A stretch of 64,000 nucleotides of DNA from Domibacillus sp. PGB-M46 (GCF_022668875.1 NZ_JAKGCR010000003.1:298444-362443), one strand, 5' to 3'; positions 13,860-22,642 are shown, numbered from the stretch's first letter. Translations and numbers: made by a program. The notes: generated by a model not told the origin, from the sequence alone.

Positions 13860-14279
13860 ATGGATATTCGTGAAATTAAAGAAATAATTCCGCATCGCTA
13901 TCCGTTTCTGCTTGTAGACCGGATCCTTGAGGTCGAGGAAGGAAAGCGTGCGGTCGGCATTAAAAACGTGACTGCTAATGAAGAATTTTTTAATGGTCAT
14001 TTTCCGGACTATCCGGTTATGCCGGGCGTATTAATCGTAGAAGCACTGGCGCAGGTAGGTGCAGTCGCGATGCTGAAAAAAGAAGAAAACAAAGGCCGTC
14101 TTGCTTTTTTCGCCGGCATCGACAACTGCCGGTTTAAACGGCAGGTTGTACCGGGCGATCAGCTTCGCCTTGAGGTGGAGATGACACGCCTGCGCGGCTC
14201 GATTGGAAAAGCAAAAGCCACAGCGACAGTAGACGGCGAGCTTGTTTGTGAAGCAGACTTAATGTTTGCTTTGGAATAG
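13860..14279 (+). CDS. fabZ: 3-hydroxyacyl-[acyl-carrier-protein] dehydratase FabZ
   Basis: Dehydrates beta-hydroxyacyl-ACP in fatty-acid elongation (cytoplasm). Of 139 residues, hot-dog fold. The catalytic histidine is in [14 protein letters not shown] and the glutamate follows in [11 protein letters not shown]-terminal [17 protein letters not shown] is diagnostic. ATG 13860 follows AAGGTGGGTG; the frame is open four codons further up without a better start. Synteny matches ywpB. Confidence 0.95.
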   Translation: MDIREIKEIIPHRYPFLLVDRILEVEEGKRAVGIKNVTANEEFFNGHFPDYPVMPGVLIVEALAQVGAVAMLKKEENKGRLAFFAGIDNCRFKRQVVPGDQLRLEVEMTRLRGSIGKAKATATVDGELVCEADLMFALE

Positions 14280-14280
14280 A

Positions 14281-14426
14281 AGAAAGCGGTGCCCAGGCTA
14301 ATGGCAAACGCCCGATTTCGGTGTCACTTGCCGGCTGTGAATGCTCATGACCCGAAAAAGGTCACTCCGCTTCCAAGTCGGCTTCGTTCCTAGAAGAGCA
14401 GGCGTTTTCATTCAGCCTGCTTTTTT
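14281..14426 (+). ncRNA. Possible structured RNA or structured 3' region of fabZ
   Basis: Between fabZ and the next gene lies a GC-rich, non-coding stretch unlike the AT-rich spacers nearby. It includes a short hairpin GACC-CGAAAAA-GGTC (14349-14363), a pyrimidine-rich stretch CACTCCGCTTCC (14363-14374) and, at the end, a terminator stem (14398-14420). This could be an independent small RNA or simply a folded 3' UTR. No family is assigned. Confidence 0.35.
14398..14426 (+). terminator. First terminator after fabZ
   Basis: GCAGGC (14398-14403) pairs with GCCTGC (14415-14420), followed by six T. Confidence 0.8.
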
Positions 14427-14445
14427 ACTTTGTCTACCAACTGAG

Positions 14446-14485
14446 CGGTGCTGCCATTTTATATATGGCAGCACCGTTTTTTATT
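14446..14485 (+). terminator. Second, stronger terminator after fabZ
   Basis: A perfect 12-bp stem, CGGTGCTGCCAT (14446-14457) and ATGGCAGCACCG (14465-14476), is followed by TTTTTTATTTT. It stands only 20 nt after the first terminator and in the same direction, with no gene between them. Confidence 0.9.
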
Positions 14486-14592
14486 TTATACTTGCGTCCC
14501 TTTTATAAAAAAACGGATATTTTGACCAATTGCGGGAAACAATACGTCACGTAAGTGGATCAATTCTACAGGAATGAAAGGGGCTTTTTTAC

Positions 14593-14925
14593 ATGAATGC
14601 AAAGTTATTTAAATTGGTGGGCAGTTCTTTGCTTGCGACGATGATTTTAGCTGGGTGCGGCGGCGGCCAGGATGAGGAAGAGCAGCAGGAAGATCAGCAG
14701 GAACAGCAGGATAATGGCACCGATACGCAAAATGACGTGATGGATGGCGAACAGGATATAGAGGAAGATGTGAATGAAGGCGAGCAGGATGTAGAAGAAG
14801 GCGTAGATCAAGGTGAACAGGACGTAGAAGAAGGTGTGGATCAAGGCGAGCAGGAGCTGCAAGAAAACATTGATGAAGGCCAGGATCAACTGGAAGATAA
14901 CGGAGAAGGCAACAACAACCAATAA
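14593..14925 (+). CDS. Acidic repeat lipoprotein
   Basis: Predicted lipoprotein of 110 residues. A lysine-bearing N-terminus and hydrophobic stretch end in the lipobox LAGC (cysteine about residue 22). The mature part is almost entirely Glu, Asp, Gln, Asn and Gly, with an 11-residue repeat of the type GEQDVEEGVDQ running from about residue 52 to 95 in four diverging copies. No enzymatic motif is present. A highly charged, probably disordered or helical outer-surface spacer is likely. It has its own ribosome site (GAAAGGGG) and its own terminator. Function unknown. Confidence 0.75.
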   Translation: MNAKLFKLVGSSLLATMILAGCGGGQDEEEQQEDQQEQQDNGTDTQNDVMDGEQDIEEDVNEGEQDVEEGVDQGEQDVEEGVDQGEQELQENIDEGQDQLEDNGEGNNNQ

Positions 14926-14932
14926 TTAAAGG

Positions 14933-14967
14933 GAAGCATCGGGTGCCAGCGTCTCCGATGCTTCTTT
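14933..14967 (+). terminator. Terminator of the acidic lipoprotein gene
   Basis: GAAGCATCGG (14933-14942) pairs with CCGATGCTTC (14954-14963), followed by T residues. Confidence 0.85.
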
Positions 14968-15070
14968 TATGAACAAAAAATTTTGTCACCGGTTCAAAAG
15001 TATGATAGAGTATAAGAGTTATTATTCTAAAGAAGTCAATGAGGCTATTTCTAGGAGGTACCTATTGGCA

Positions 15071-15648
15071 ATGTCCATCTTAAGTGGTTTATCACACGGT
15101 ATTAAAATTAGCATTACCCGTTCCATTACAACGGCGTTTGAACAATATATGGCCAATATCATGTGGGAGGAAGAAGCCTATAGCCCCGCTGATTTCATGA
15201 AGGAATGGCAGAGCTATATTCATAAGCATGCTTCCTGGTATCATGATGTGCCGGACGATGTGAAAAACGATCCGCGGTTTCATGAAGAGCTGGCTGGTAA
15301 AATCAATCAAGTCGTGGCAAAAATTTTCTCGGAAGAACCAACAGCCGAGCAAATTGAGACATTGAATGCACAGCAGGAAAAGCTTGGAACCGATTACGAT
15401 TTCTCATGTAAAGCGGAAGCCCGTTTTTATATTGATTTTTTAAATGAATACGAAAAAAAAAAGCCGAAGGGCTAAGCCCGGCCGATGAGCAGGACTTAGC
15501 ACTGGCTTCGCTGCTGTATGCCGAGGTGTATGATGAAAATCTGCCGGTGCAGTCATACACAAAACAGGATATCTCTTATATTATCCAGCTGCTTCAGCAG
15601 ACGCTTCAAACTGGCCAGGACGGACTCCGGTCGGATATTATTCATTGA
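15071..15648 (+). CDS. Uncharacterised protein with a frameshift at an A10 tract
   Basis: A cytoplasmic protein I do not recognise. The first frame gives 134 residues (MSILSGLSHG... to the stop at 15473-15475), helical and without motifs. Ten consecutive A (15453-15462) lie just before that stop. Reading on in the -1 frame from 15463 gives another 61 sense codons to a stop at 15646, with protein-like amphipathic sequence (SLLYAEVYDENLPVQSY, YIIQLLQQTLQ). The intended product is therefore probably about 195 residues, made by slippage or broken by a homopolymer indel. The start ATG 15071 or TTG 15065 follows AGGAGGT (15053-15059). It lies next to ywpF, so it may correspond to another ywp gene. 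Confidence 0.6.
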
Positions 15649-15651
15649 TTG

Positions 15652-15686
15652 AACGCTTTCCCTTAAAAGGGAGGCGTTTTTTTATT
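15652..15686 (+). terminator. Terminator between the A10-tract gene and ywpF
   Basis: AACGC and CCCTT pair with AAGGG and GCGTT across the short loop, followed by seven T. It overlaps the 3' end of the convergent ywpF gene. Confidence 0.7.
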
Positions 15687-16101
15687 GCTCTACTTTAGGA
15701 CGGCTGTGGAGAGCTTCTGTAAACGCCTCAAGCAGCTTTTCTCCGGAAAGGCCTTCTTCTACAAGAGAACGAAGAACCTGCTTGGCGTATTCGTTTCGCA
15801 TCTGGCGCAGCTGTGCATCAAATAAAATACTTGTACCGTCCTTTAAAAGCTCGAAGGAACGGATCGATACGGTAAACATCGCCGGGTCATTGCCGCGATG
15901 TGAAATGGCGACACGTGCTGTCAGCTGCTCATCCTGTTCGAAAGTACGGACCAGCTGTACATCTTCTTCTTGTAAAAACAGCTCAATCAGCCATGAGCGC
16001 TGTTCATCTTCACGGTTAATAATGAGGCCATCCTGAAGCGGGACTGGAGTCAGCTCTCCCTTTTTTTCGAAAAAAAAGGCTGCTACTTTAAAGGTTTTCA
16101 A
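15682..16101 (-). CDS. ywpF: YwpF-like protein
   Basis: YwpF-like family protein (PF14183), 139 residues, cytoplasmic, function unknown. The opening KTFKVAAFF and the stretch VPLQDGLIINREDEQRSWLI match the pattern of the family. The start is TTG 16101, with GAGGAG 10 nt upstream; the frame is open further up but lacks a usable site. It is divergent from ssbB, with about 190 nt between them. Confidence 0.75.
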   Translation of the reverse strand: MKTFKVAAFFFEKKGELTPVPLQDGLIINREDEQRSWLIELFLQEEDVQLVRTFEQDEQLTARVAISHRGNDPAMFTVSIRSFELLKDGTSILFDAQLRQMRNEYAKQVLRSLVEEGLSGEKLLEAFTEALHSRPKVEQ

Positions 16102-16325
16102 GTCGTTCACGCTCCTCTCAAGAAAGCGATTTATTAAAGAAAGTATAACAAGAATTAAACGAAAAATCATTTTTTGACCAAAAGGGATCGCCTTCAATCA
16201 AACAGGAAAGAAAATAATTCCCATAATTAACCTGAAAATGGGAAGAACATAAAGGAAACAACCTTTGTTAAAACCCATGTTTTTCCTTTATGCTAAAGCC
16301 AGCCCAATGGAAGGAGGGGAGCGAG

Positions 16326-16703
16326 CTGATAAATCAAGTGACGCTTGTCGGCAGGCTGACAAAGCATCCAGAGGTGAAACATACAACAGATGGCACACCG
16401 CTTTTACAGACAACGATTGCAGTCAACCGGCCATATCGAAATGCAAAAGGCGAAACAGACACCGATTTTATTTACTGCACAGTCTGGGGGCGCCTGGCCC
16501 AAACGGCAGCCAAATACAGTGAAAAAGGTTCTTTGGTTGCTGTACTCGGTTCGATTCAAACACGCAGCTATAAAGACTCAAGCGGTAAAACCATTTATGT
16601 AACGGAAGTAATTGTCCAGGCGATTCGTTTTCTCAGTAAAAAGCAGGCTGACACGCAGACGGGTGAATCGCCCGGCGTTATTCAAACTGTACCGTTAATT
16701 TAG
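16326..16703 (+). CDS. ssbB: Single-stranded DNA-binding protein (SsbB type), CTG start
   Basis: OB-fold ssDNA-binding protein, about 125 residues. It has the SSB hallmarks NQVTLVGRLTKHPE, DFIYCTVWGRLAQTAAKY and GSLVAVLGSIQTRSY, but lacks the long acidic-tail form of the essential SsbA. Short length and position before ywqA point to the competence-type SsbB. The strong ribosome site AAGGAGGGGA (16311-16320) is followed 5 nt later by CTG 16326, which gives MINQVTLVG as in homologues. The upstream ATG 16290 has no ribosome site and would place the Shine-Dalgarno inside the gene. Confidence 0.88.
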   Translation: MINQVTLVGRLTKHPEVKHTTDGTPLLQTTIAVNRPYRNAKGETDTDFIYCTVWGRLAQTAAKYSEKGSLVAVLGSIQTRSYKDSSGKTIYVTEVIVQAIRFLSKKQADTQTGESPGVIQTVPLI

Positions 16704-16712
16704 AGGTGAACC

Positions 16713-16832
16713 ATGACCGAACAAGTTGAACGTGTAATCGAAGATGTGATTTTTCAGCTGGGCAAAGCAAAAGCCATTATTTATCAGCTTGAAGAACGAA
16801 TTCAAAGATTAGAACAGCAGCAGCAAAAGTAA
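16713..16832 (+). CDS. 39-residue coiled-coil protein
   Basis: A very small ORF with ATG 16713 and its own ribosome site GAGGTG (16703-16708), which overlaps the ssbB stop codon. The product, beginning MTEQVERVIEDVIFQL and ending in a run of Gln, is a single heptad-patterned helix. Tight coupling to ssbB suggests it is translated with it. Function unknown. A hairpin (16834-16855, GGGCAGCC/GGCTGCCC) follows without a T run. Confidence 0.6.
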   Translation: MTEQVERVIEDVIFQLGKAKAIIYQLEERIQRLEQQQQK

Positions 16833-16910
16833 AGGGCAGCCCGTCTTGGCTGCCCCAGATCCCTCACATCCCCATAACGGCGCCCGCCGCGTACCCCGCC
16901 TGCCATTCCT

Positions 16911-19658
16911 CTAGCGCAGGGCGGGGTTCTTATCTAAAGTAAACAATTCCGCAAGCTCCCGATCGGTCATGCTGGCAATAAAAGCACCGCTTTGAATAAT
17001 TTCGCTGCTTGCCGCCTGCTTTGATTCAATCATGGCGTCAATTTTTTCTTCAATCGTGCCGGTCGTGATAAATTTATGAACGTGGACAAACCGGCTTTGC
17101 CCAATTCGGTAAGCCCGGTCGGTTGCCTGGTTTTCAACAGCCGGATTCCACCAGCGGTCGTAATGAATCACATGATTGGCCGCTGTTAAATTCAATCCTG
17201 TGCCTCCAGCTTTTAAAGAAAGAAGGAAGAAAGGAAATTCTCCGTTTTGAAACTGTGTCACAAGCTTATCCCGCTCCTGCTTTGGCGTAGCTCCGTTTAA
17301 GAATGGAACATGAATGCCAAATGCCCCGGACAGCTCCCGCTGAATCATTTCCCCCATTCCGATATACTGCGTGAAAATCAGGCAGGCTTCTCCTTGTTCA
17401 TGAATATTACCGGCAAGCTCCATCAGCTTCTCCATTTTCGAAGCGCGTTCCTGCACATCTTTCGGGTCGTCTTCTTTTAAGTAAAGAGCCGGATGGCTGC
17501 ACAGCTGTTTTAATTGATTAAGCAGACGGAGAATCAGGCCCCGGCGTTCAAAAGCGGTCAGCTGGCCGATTTGATCCATCGTTTCACGAACAGCTTGTTC
17601 ATATAAAACAGCCTGCTCTTTTGAAAGAGGGCAGTATTCTTTTTGCTCGACTTTGTCCGGCAGGCCCAGTGCCGCTTCCGGATCTGTTTTCGTCCGCCGC
17701 AGCAGAAACGGCCGGATTTTTGCTTGTAAAGCGGCCACCCGCCCGGCATCATGTTCTTTTTCAATCGGTGCCATGTATGTTTTTTGAAACTGTGCCAGAG
17801 TGCCGAGCCAGCCCCGGTTTGTAAAGTCAAAAATCGTCCATAGCTCAGATAAGCGGTTTTCCATTGGTGTGCCGGTCAGGGCTATGGCGTGGCGGCTTCT
17901 CAGCTTCCGGACAGCACGTGACTGTTTGGTGCCGGCATTTTTAATGTTTTGCGCTTCATCCAGTGCCACCGTATTCCATTCTATTTTTTCCAGTGTGTCA
18001 AAATCAGAGTGAACAAGTCCGTACGTGGTCAGGACAACGTCCGCATTTGCGATGCTTTCCGAAAATGCTTCACCGCGCGGCCTGTCTTTTCCATAGTAAA
18101 GCATCACCGATAAATCGGGTGCGAAGGCGTCAAGCTCACGCTGCCAGTTGCCCAGAACAGATGTCGGGCAAATAATCAGGGCAGGTGTTTCCGGGCGCTC
18201 TCTTTTTTCCACATGCAGCAAATAGGAAATAAGCTGAACCGTTTTCCCGAGTCCCATATCATCTGCAAGGCAGGCACCAAAACCGCATTCCCTCAGGAAA
18301 AGCAGCCAGCTCATACCAGCCAGCTGATACGGACGTAATTCTCCATGCAGCTTTTTCGGCGGCGAAAGGAGAGGGATATCCGCACCGCTTTTAAGCCGGT
18401 CTACCATCGCTTGAAGCGATCGGTTAAGGCGAATGTGCACACGCGCTGCATCATCCGGATCCGCAAATTCCTGATTCAGCACATCCACCACAGTTAAGCC
18501 TTCCTGTTTGGCGCGTTCCATCAGTGTTTTAATTTTTCGGATCACATCCGGATCCAGATGAACCCAGCGGCCGTTCGCTTTCACAAGGCGCGAGCCGGCT
18601 TCAGCAAGTGCTAAAAATTCTTCTTCTGTCATTTCTGCGCCGCCAAGCGCCACTTTAAAATCAAAATCCAAAATAGCGTTCATGCCGACAAAGGACTGCT
18701 TATTACTGTCCCGCACGTCGGCGGCAACGGAAACAGCCGCCGAGCGTACAGATTCCCACCAGGGAGGCAGCAGCACCGGTATACCGAGGGCAGTGAGTTT
18801 TTCACCACGGTCGGTTAAAAAAGTGATCGCTTCTTCCTCGGATAAGAAATGTTTTAATTCACCCTCATCATCAAGCTCCGGAAACAGACGAAGCCAGCGT
18901 CGAAGCTCTTCCTGCGCAGCTTCCAAAAACGGTTCTGCTGATTTAGGCAATTTTTTGTTTAGCTCATACACTTTTTCAGATGGCTTCCTGCGCAGTAAGA
19001 TCATCTCAAGCGTCCAGCTTCCGTCATCGGACTGCGGCTCGGATAATCGCAGTCCCGGTTCGAAGGCAGCCGGCTCTCCGTCGGCCAGGTACTCCTTCAG
19101 CCGTTCCGCGTCAAAATAACGGTTCAGTTCATCCATCGTCAGCCGGGTGCCGACCGCATCGGTTACCGCTGTTATATTCGGGTGTGCCTCCGAGGCAAGA
19201 TCGGGGAAAATCCGCTCTACAAACGACTGGCGGCTTTCGCCATAAATGGGTTCCCGCCAAAACGATTCGGCAAATTCATCGTATACCTCTTCCGGCACAG
19301 TCCATTGCACGCCATCCTCCTGAAAAGAAGGCATCACGTCAAAAACGGCTTCATAAAGAATGGGGGCGCATGCAAGGCTGAAATGGCCTGCTTCATCCCA
19401 CTCAAAGCGGGCAAACCGGTTGAAATGCTCCGCTTTAAAAAGAGACGCCCATTCAAACGGCGTCAGCCGGACAGCCGGCTCTCCGTCTTGTTGGCCAATG
19501 GTCAGTTTTGTTCCGTAAAAGCTTTCCGCGTGTCCGCCGAACAGGAGACGCGTCCAAGAATCAAAAGGCAATGGCGCACCGTTCGCATCCATTGCCCGCA
19601 AATAAAAAAAGCCTTGTTCAAATTGTGTAACAAGATGAACCGTTTTAAGATTAATCAT
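16911..19658 (-). CDS. ywqA: SNF2-family ATP-dependent helicase YwqA
   Basis: Swi2/Snf2 double-stranded DNA translocase, 915 residues. The N-terminal half (to about 430) is the region typical of bacterial SNF2 proteins. Then come the ATPase motifs: DDMGLGKT (Walker A), DEAQNIKN (motif II), LTGTPMENR (motif III), LSLKAGGTGLNLTAANHVI (motif V) and DRAYRIGQ (motif VI). The start is ATG 19658, which overlaps the end of ywqB by 8 nt, so the two are co-translated. The C-terminus lies close to the convergent ssbB unit. Confidence 0.92.
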   Translation of the reverse strand: MINLKTVHLVTQFEQGFFYLRAMDANGAPLPFDSWTRLLFGGHAESFYGTKLTIGQQDGEPAVRLTPFEWASLFKAEHFNRFARFEWDEAGHFSLACAPILYEAVFDVMPSFQEDGVQWTVPEEVYDEFAESFWREPIYGESRQSFVERIFPDLASEAHPNITAVTDAVGTRLTMDELNRYFDAERLKEYLADGEPAAFEPGLRLSEPQSDDGSWTLEMILLRRKPSEKVYELNKKLPKSAEPFLEAAQEELRRWLRLFPELDDEGELKHFLSEEEAITFLTDRGEKLTALGIPVLLPPWWESVRSAAVSVAADVRDSNKQSFVGMNAILDFDFKVALGGAEMTEEEFLALAEAGSRLVKANGRWVHLDPDVIRKIKTLMERAKQEGLTVVDVLNQEFADPDDAARVHIRLNRSLQAMVDRLKSGADIPLLSPPKKLHGELRPYQLAGMSWLLFLRECGFGACLADDMGLGKTVQLISYLLHVEKRERPETPALIICPTSVLGNWQRELDAFAPDLSVMLYYGKDRPRGEAFSESIANADVVLTTYGLVHSDFDTLEKIEWNTVALDEAQNIKNAGTKQSRAVRKLRSRHAIALTGTPMENRLSELWTIFDFTNRGWLGTLAQFQKTYMAPIEKEHDAGRVAALQAKIRPFLLRRTKTDPEAALGLPDKVEQKEYCPLSKEQAVLYEQAVRETMDQIGQLTAFERRGLILRLLNQLKQLCSHPALYLKEDDPKDVQERASKMEKLMELAGNIHEQGEACLIFTQYIGMGEMIQRELSGAFGIHVPFLNGATPKQERDKLVTQFQNGEFPFFLLSLKAGGTGLNLTAANHVIHYDRWWNPAVENQATDRAYRIGQSRFVHVHKFITTGTIEEKIDAMIESKQAASSEIIQSGAFIASMTDRELAELFTLDKNPALR

Positions 19659-20991
19659 CCAACAGCCCGCCTTTTCTGCATTCTTCCTGAAACGCCCGCA
19701 GCCGCTTTGTTTCACCAAGGATCCAATCCAGCCAGCGGTCAAATTCGTCCGTTTGTTTTAGTTTTTTATAAATCGTGCGCATCCGTTTCATAAACCGGAC
19801 GGCTTTTTTATAAGAAGACCGGTTTCTTTCAGCAATAAAACCTCTAATTCCATGATGAAGAAGAGGAAGTGCCAGCTCGGGCGCTTCTTTTACGACGCTT
19901 TTTAAGCCGGCCCGGTCAAGATCTGTAATATCGGCAGCAATGAGCAGCTGCAAGTCCACCCATTCGGCATAGTCGCCGCGGCCAATCAAAAAGTAGCTGA
20001 GCGACACGTAGCTAAACGGCAGCAAAGAGGTGTACAGCTCCTTTACTAAAAGAGGGGAAAGCTCGGACGCCTCATCCTCCTCGACAAGGCGGATCAGCTG
20101 CCGGACAAACAAGCGCCGGCTGTATTCATTTTCAATCGTAAGCAGGCCGTCCCGCGCAAGGGAAGCGGCACCACGAAGAACAGCTATAAAACGGCTGGAT
20201 CTTTTTGACGCCTGCAGCCAGTGGAGAAAATATGGGAAAATGTCTGCCGGGGCAGAAGCCGATTGGGCGATAAACTGCTCCATGTCACCAAGCAGATACA
20301 GCTGATGCAAATAAGCGGCATGCTGTACCGTACTGCTGCCGGGTGCCGGAGCGATCCGCTCAAGCTCTGCCGTCCGCCACTCGGTTCTCGTAAAAAGGGA
20401 TTCCCATAACAAGCGGTAAATATCAAGCCGTGCTGCCGGAAACTGCTCAAAAGGAAAACCGAGCAGACGCCCTGCATCCTGGCGCAGCTGTTCAATATAC
20501 GATTCAAAAGCAAACGGCAGGGCACTGCCGGTCATTTTTGCAGCGTCATAGGCTTCATCGACAAAATAAAACAGCACATCATAAGCAGCCCGTTCTGCCA
20601 CTTCCAGTGCGAGGGACGCTTCGTCCAGCTGGTCCGCCAGCGCCGAGAAGGAATAAAACGCCGCAAACAAACGAAAAAGAACAGCCCATTCCCGATCTGA
20701 GGGTGTTTTTTTGAGAAGCGCCTGGTAAAGCTCCTTTGCCGCATACTCTGTCTGGTACGGCTCGGCCTTTATTGTTTGGGCTGAAAGACGGGTCCGAAAA
20801 GCAGACAGCACAAATTCCTTCCATTCGCCGGCAGAGGTTCCGCTTGAAGGAGCCGGCTTTAAATCGGAAGCCCGCATCACACCCGGAATGGAAAGCAAAT
20901 CTGCCCGCTTTGGGGAAGATGAATCAGTAAACAGCGATTTCGCCTTCGTCAAAATAGATGGCACCCTTTCGATTCTGTAAGATTCCTTCAT
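19651..20991 (-). CDS. ywqB: YwqB-like partner of the SNF2 helicase, SWIM finger missing
   Basis: Up to 446 residues, rich in helices, immediately upstream of ywqA and overlapping it. Partners of this type normally carry a SWIM zinc finger (Cys-x-Cys...Cys-x-His) near the N-terminus. Here the only cysteine is near the extreme C-terminus (EECRKGG), so no SWIM finger exists. The first codon ATG 20991 also lacks a ribosome site; a TTG at 20952 preceded by GAAAGGGTG is another candidate. Both facts suggest loss of an N-terminal segment compared with relatives. The rest is well preserved without stops. Confidence 0.65.
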   Translation of the reverse strand: MKESYRIERVPSILTKAKSLFTDSSSPKRADLLSIPGVMRASDLKPAPSSGTSAGEWKEFVLSAFRTRLSAQTIKAEPYQTEYAAKELYQALLKKTPSDREWAVLFRLFAAFYSFSALADQLDEASLALEVAERAAYDVLFYFVDEAYDAAKMTGSALPFAFESYIEQLRQDAGRLLGFPFEQFPAARLDIYRLLWESLFTRTEWRTAELERIAPAPGSSTVQHAAYLHQLYLLGDMEQFIAQSASAPADIFPYFLHWLQASKRSSRFIAVLRGAASLARDGLLTIENEYSRRLFVRQLIRLVEEDEASELSPLLVKELYTSLLPFSYVSLSYFLIGRGDYAEWVDLQLLIAADITDLDRAGLKSVVKEAPELALPLLHHGIRGFIAERNRSSYKKAVRFMKRMRTIYKKLKQTDEFDRWLDWILGETKRLRAFQEECRKGGLLDD

Positions 20992-21199
20992 TATAGCACG
21001 AAACCGTCCTGGTTAGGCAAGGATAAGGAACATAGGTTCTAGTGTTTCCTCAATGTAACAACTATTACAGAAAAATTACATTTTTAGGATAAAACTAATA
21101 AAATAGCGATTCGTCACGAAATATTAAAAAAGAGATGTTTTTAGATTATATTTTCTGTGCTAGACTTAGGTGGTAAATTTTAAGAAAGGAGGCAGAAAG

Positions 21200-22591
21200 G
21201 TGAAGAAAAGGTTTTTCTTTGTCGTATTAGCGTTTATTTTGACGGTTCCTCTGTTTGATTTTGGAAAAAATGCCAGCGCAGCAGGCTTCGTGGATGTTCC
21301 ATACCGGGCGTCAAAAGAAGTCAATTATCTGGCGGAAGGGGGAATTGCCAACGGGTCGTCTGCAACAACTTTTGATTCAGAAAAAACGGTCACACGGGCC
21401 GAAGCAGCTGCTTTTATCGGGCGGGCACTTCAGCTTAATGGCACAAAACGTGAAACAAAATTTGTTGATGTCGGTTCAGGCAATTTCGCTTCAGGTTATA
21501 TTCAGTCAGCTGTGGAAAAAGGCATTCTGTCCGGTTATGACGGGGGACGGTTTTTACCATATAAACAAGTAACACGCGGTGAAATGGCGGTTATGCTTTC
21601 GAAAGCATTCGGCTATTCATTCGGCGGTACTTTATCCGGTGCGGCACAAGCCTTGATGTCCCGTGGTATTGCAGATGGAACGGCAGACGGTTCGTTTGGT
21701 GCGTCTTATGAAATTAAACGGGTGGACTTTGCAGTATTTCTTGCACGGGCCATCGCCCCAACTTTCCGTACTGTTCAAACAGACGAATTTAAAACAACGA
21801 TGTGGACAAACACGGGCGATCTTAATGTTCGTTCAGGTCCATCAACAGCATACGCATCAGTTGGAAAACTGGCGAAAGATGCACGTGTATCAGCAGCTCA
21901 TTCAGTCGGAAACTGGACGTACGTCCGCTCCGGCACCATTGTTGGTTTTGTAAACTCTTATTATCTGCGTAGCACAGAAACAACAAGTGCTACGACAGCC
22001 GACCCGCGTCTGGCTGAACAAACGATCATCTTGGATCCGGGCCACGGCGGCAGTGATCCTGGTGCCATTGGATTTGGCCTGCATGAAGCAGACGTAGTGC
22101 TTACAACAGGCTTGAAAGTAAACAACCTGCTTAAAGACACACCATTTAATGTGAAAATGACGCGTTCGACAGATACATTTATCACACTGGCGAACCGTGC
22201 CGCATTTGCAAACAAAAATAATGGCGATATTTTCGTCAGCATTCATGCCAATGCCGCTTCTCCAAGCGCATCTGGTACAGAAACCTTTTACTCGGCTGCA
22301 TCAAACAGCCAAAACGCAGCGGACAGCAAGCTGCTTGCGACAAAAATCCAAAGCCGCATGATCGCTGCGTGGAATTTAAACAACCGCGGCGTGAAAACAG
22401 CGAGCTACTATGTGTTGAAAAATAACACAGTACCGGCTGCATTGCTTGAGCTTGGTTTTATTACAAACAAAACCGACAACGACAAACTGAAGTCAGATTA
22501 CTGGCTGAACGTGATGTCTAAAGCAATTTATAACGGTATTTTGGACTATTACAAAGCAAAAGGTTACAATGTAACGTCGCTTTATAAGTAA
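21200..22591 (+). CDS. SLH-anchored N-acetylmuramoyl-L-alanine amidase
   Basis: Secreted autolysin of 463 residues. Signal peptide to about residue 27 (NASA-A). Three SLH repeats cover about 29-190, with binding motifs VTRAE, VTRGE and the weaker IKRVD. An SH3b domain follows (LNVRSGPSTAY, about 203-260). The C-terminal Amidase_3 domain (about 273-455) has zinc ligands in LDPGHGGSDPGA, a glutamate in LHEADV and histidine in VSIHANA, plus the catalytic glutamate region ALLELGFITN. It would cut the muramoyl-alanine bond while bound to wall polymer. Start GTG 21200 follows AAAGGAGG by 7 nt; the earlier start at 21170 has none. Confidence 0.93.
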   Translation: MKKRFFFVVLAFILTVPLFDFGKNASAAGFVDVPYRASKEVNYLAEGGIANGSSATTFDSEKTVTRAEAAAFIGRALQLNGTKRETKFVDVGSGNFASGYIQSAVEKGILSGYDGGRFLPYKQVTRGEMAVMLSKAFGYSFGGTLSGAAQALMSRGIADGTADGSFGASYEIKRVDFAVFLARAIAPTFRTVQTDEFKTTMWTNTGDLNVRSGPSTAYASVGKLAKDARVSAAHSVGNWTYVRSGTIVGFVNSYYLRSTETTSATTADPRLAEQTIILDPGHGGSDPGAIGFGLHEADVVLTTGLKVNNLLKDTPFNVKMTRSTDTFITLANRAAFANKNNGDIFVSIHANAASPSASGTETFYSAASNSQNAADSKLLATKIQSRMIAAWNLNNRGVKTASYYVLKNNTVPAALLELGFITNKTDNDKLKSDYWLNVMSKAIYNGILDYYKAKGYNVTSLYK

Positions 22592-22642
22592 TAAAATAGG
22601 CCAATGTATAAATAGAATATTCGATACACGCCGTGTACAATA

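Noticed and set aside
16270..16285. ComK-box-like AAAA-N6-TTTT before ssbB
   Set aside because: Spacing differs from the usual N5 and only one half is visible; too weak to claim competence control.
18682..19119. 145-residue frame opposite ywqA
   Set aside because: Antisense shadow; serine/arginine-rich composition typical of reversed coding sequence.
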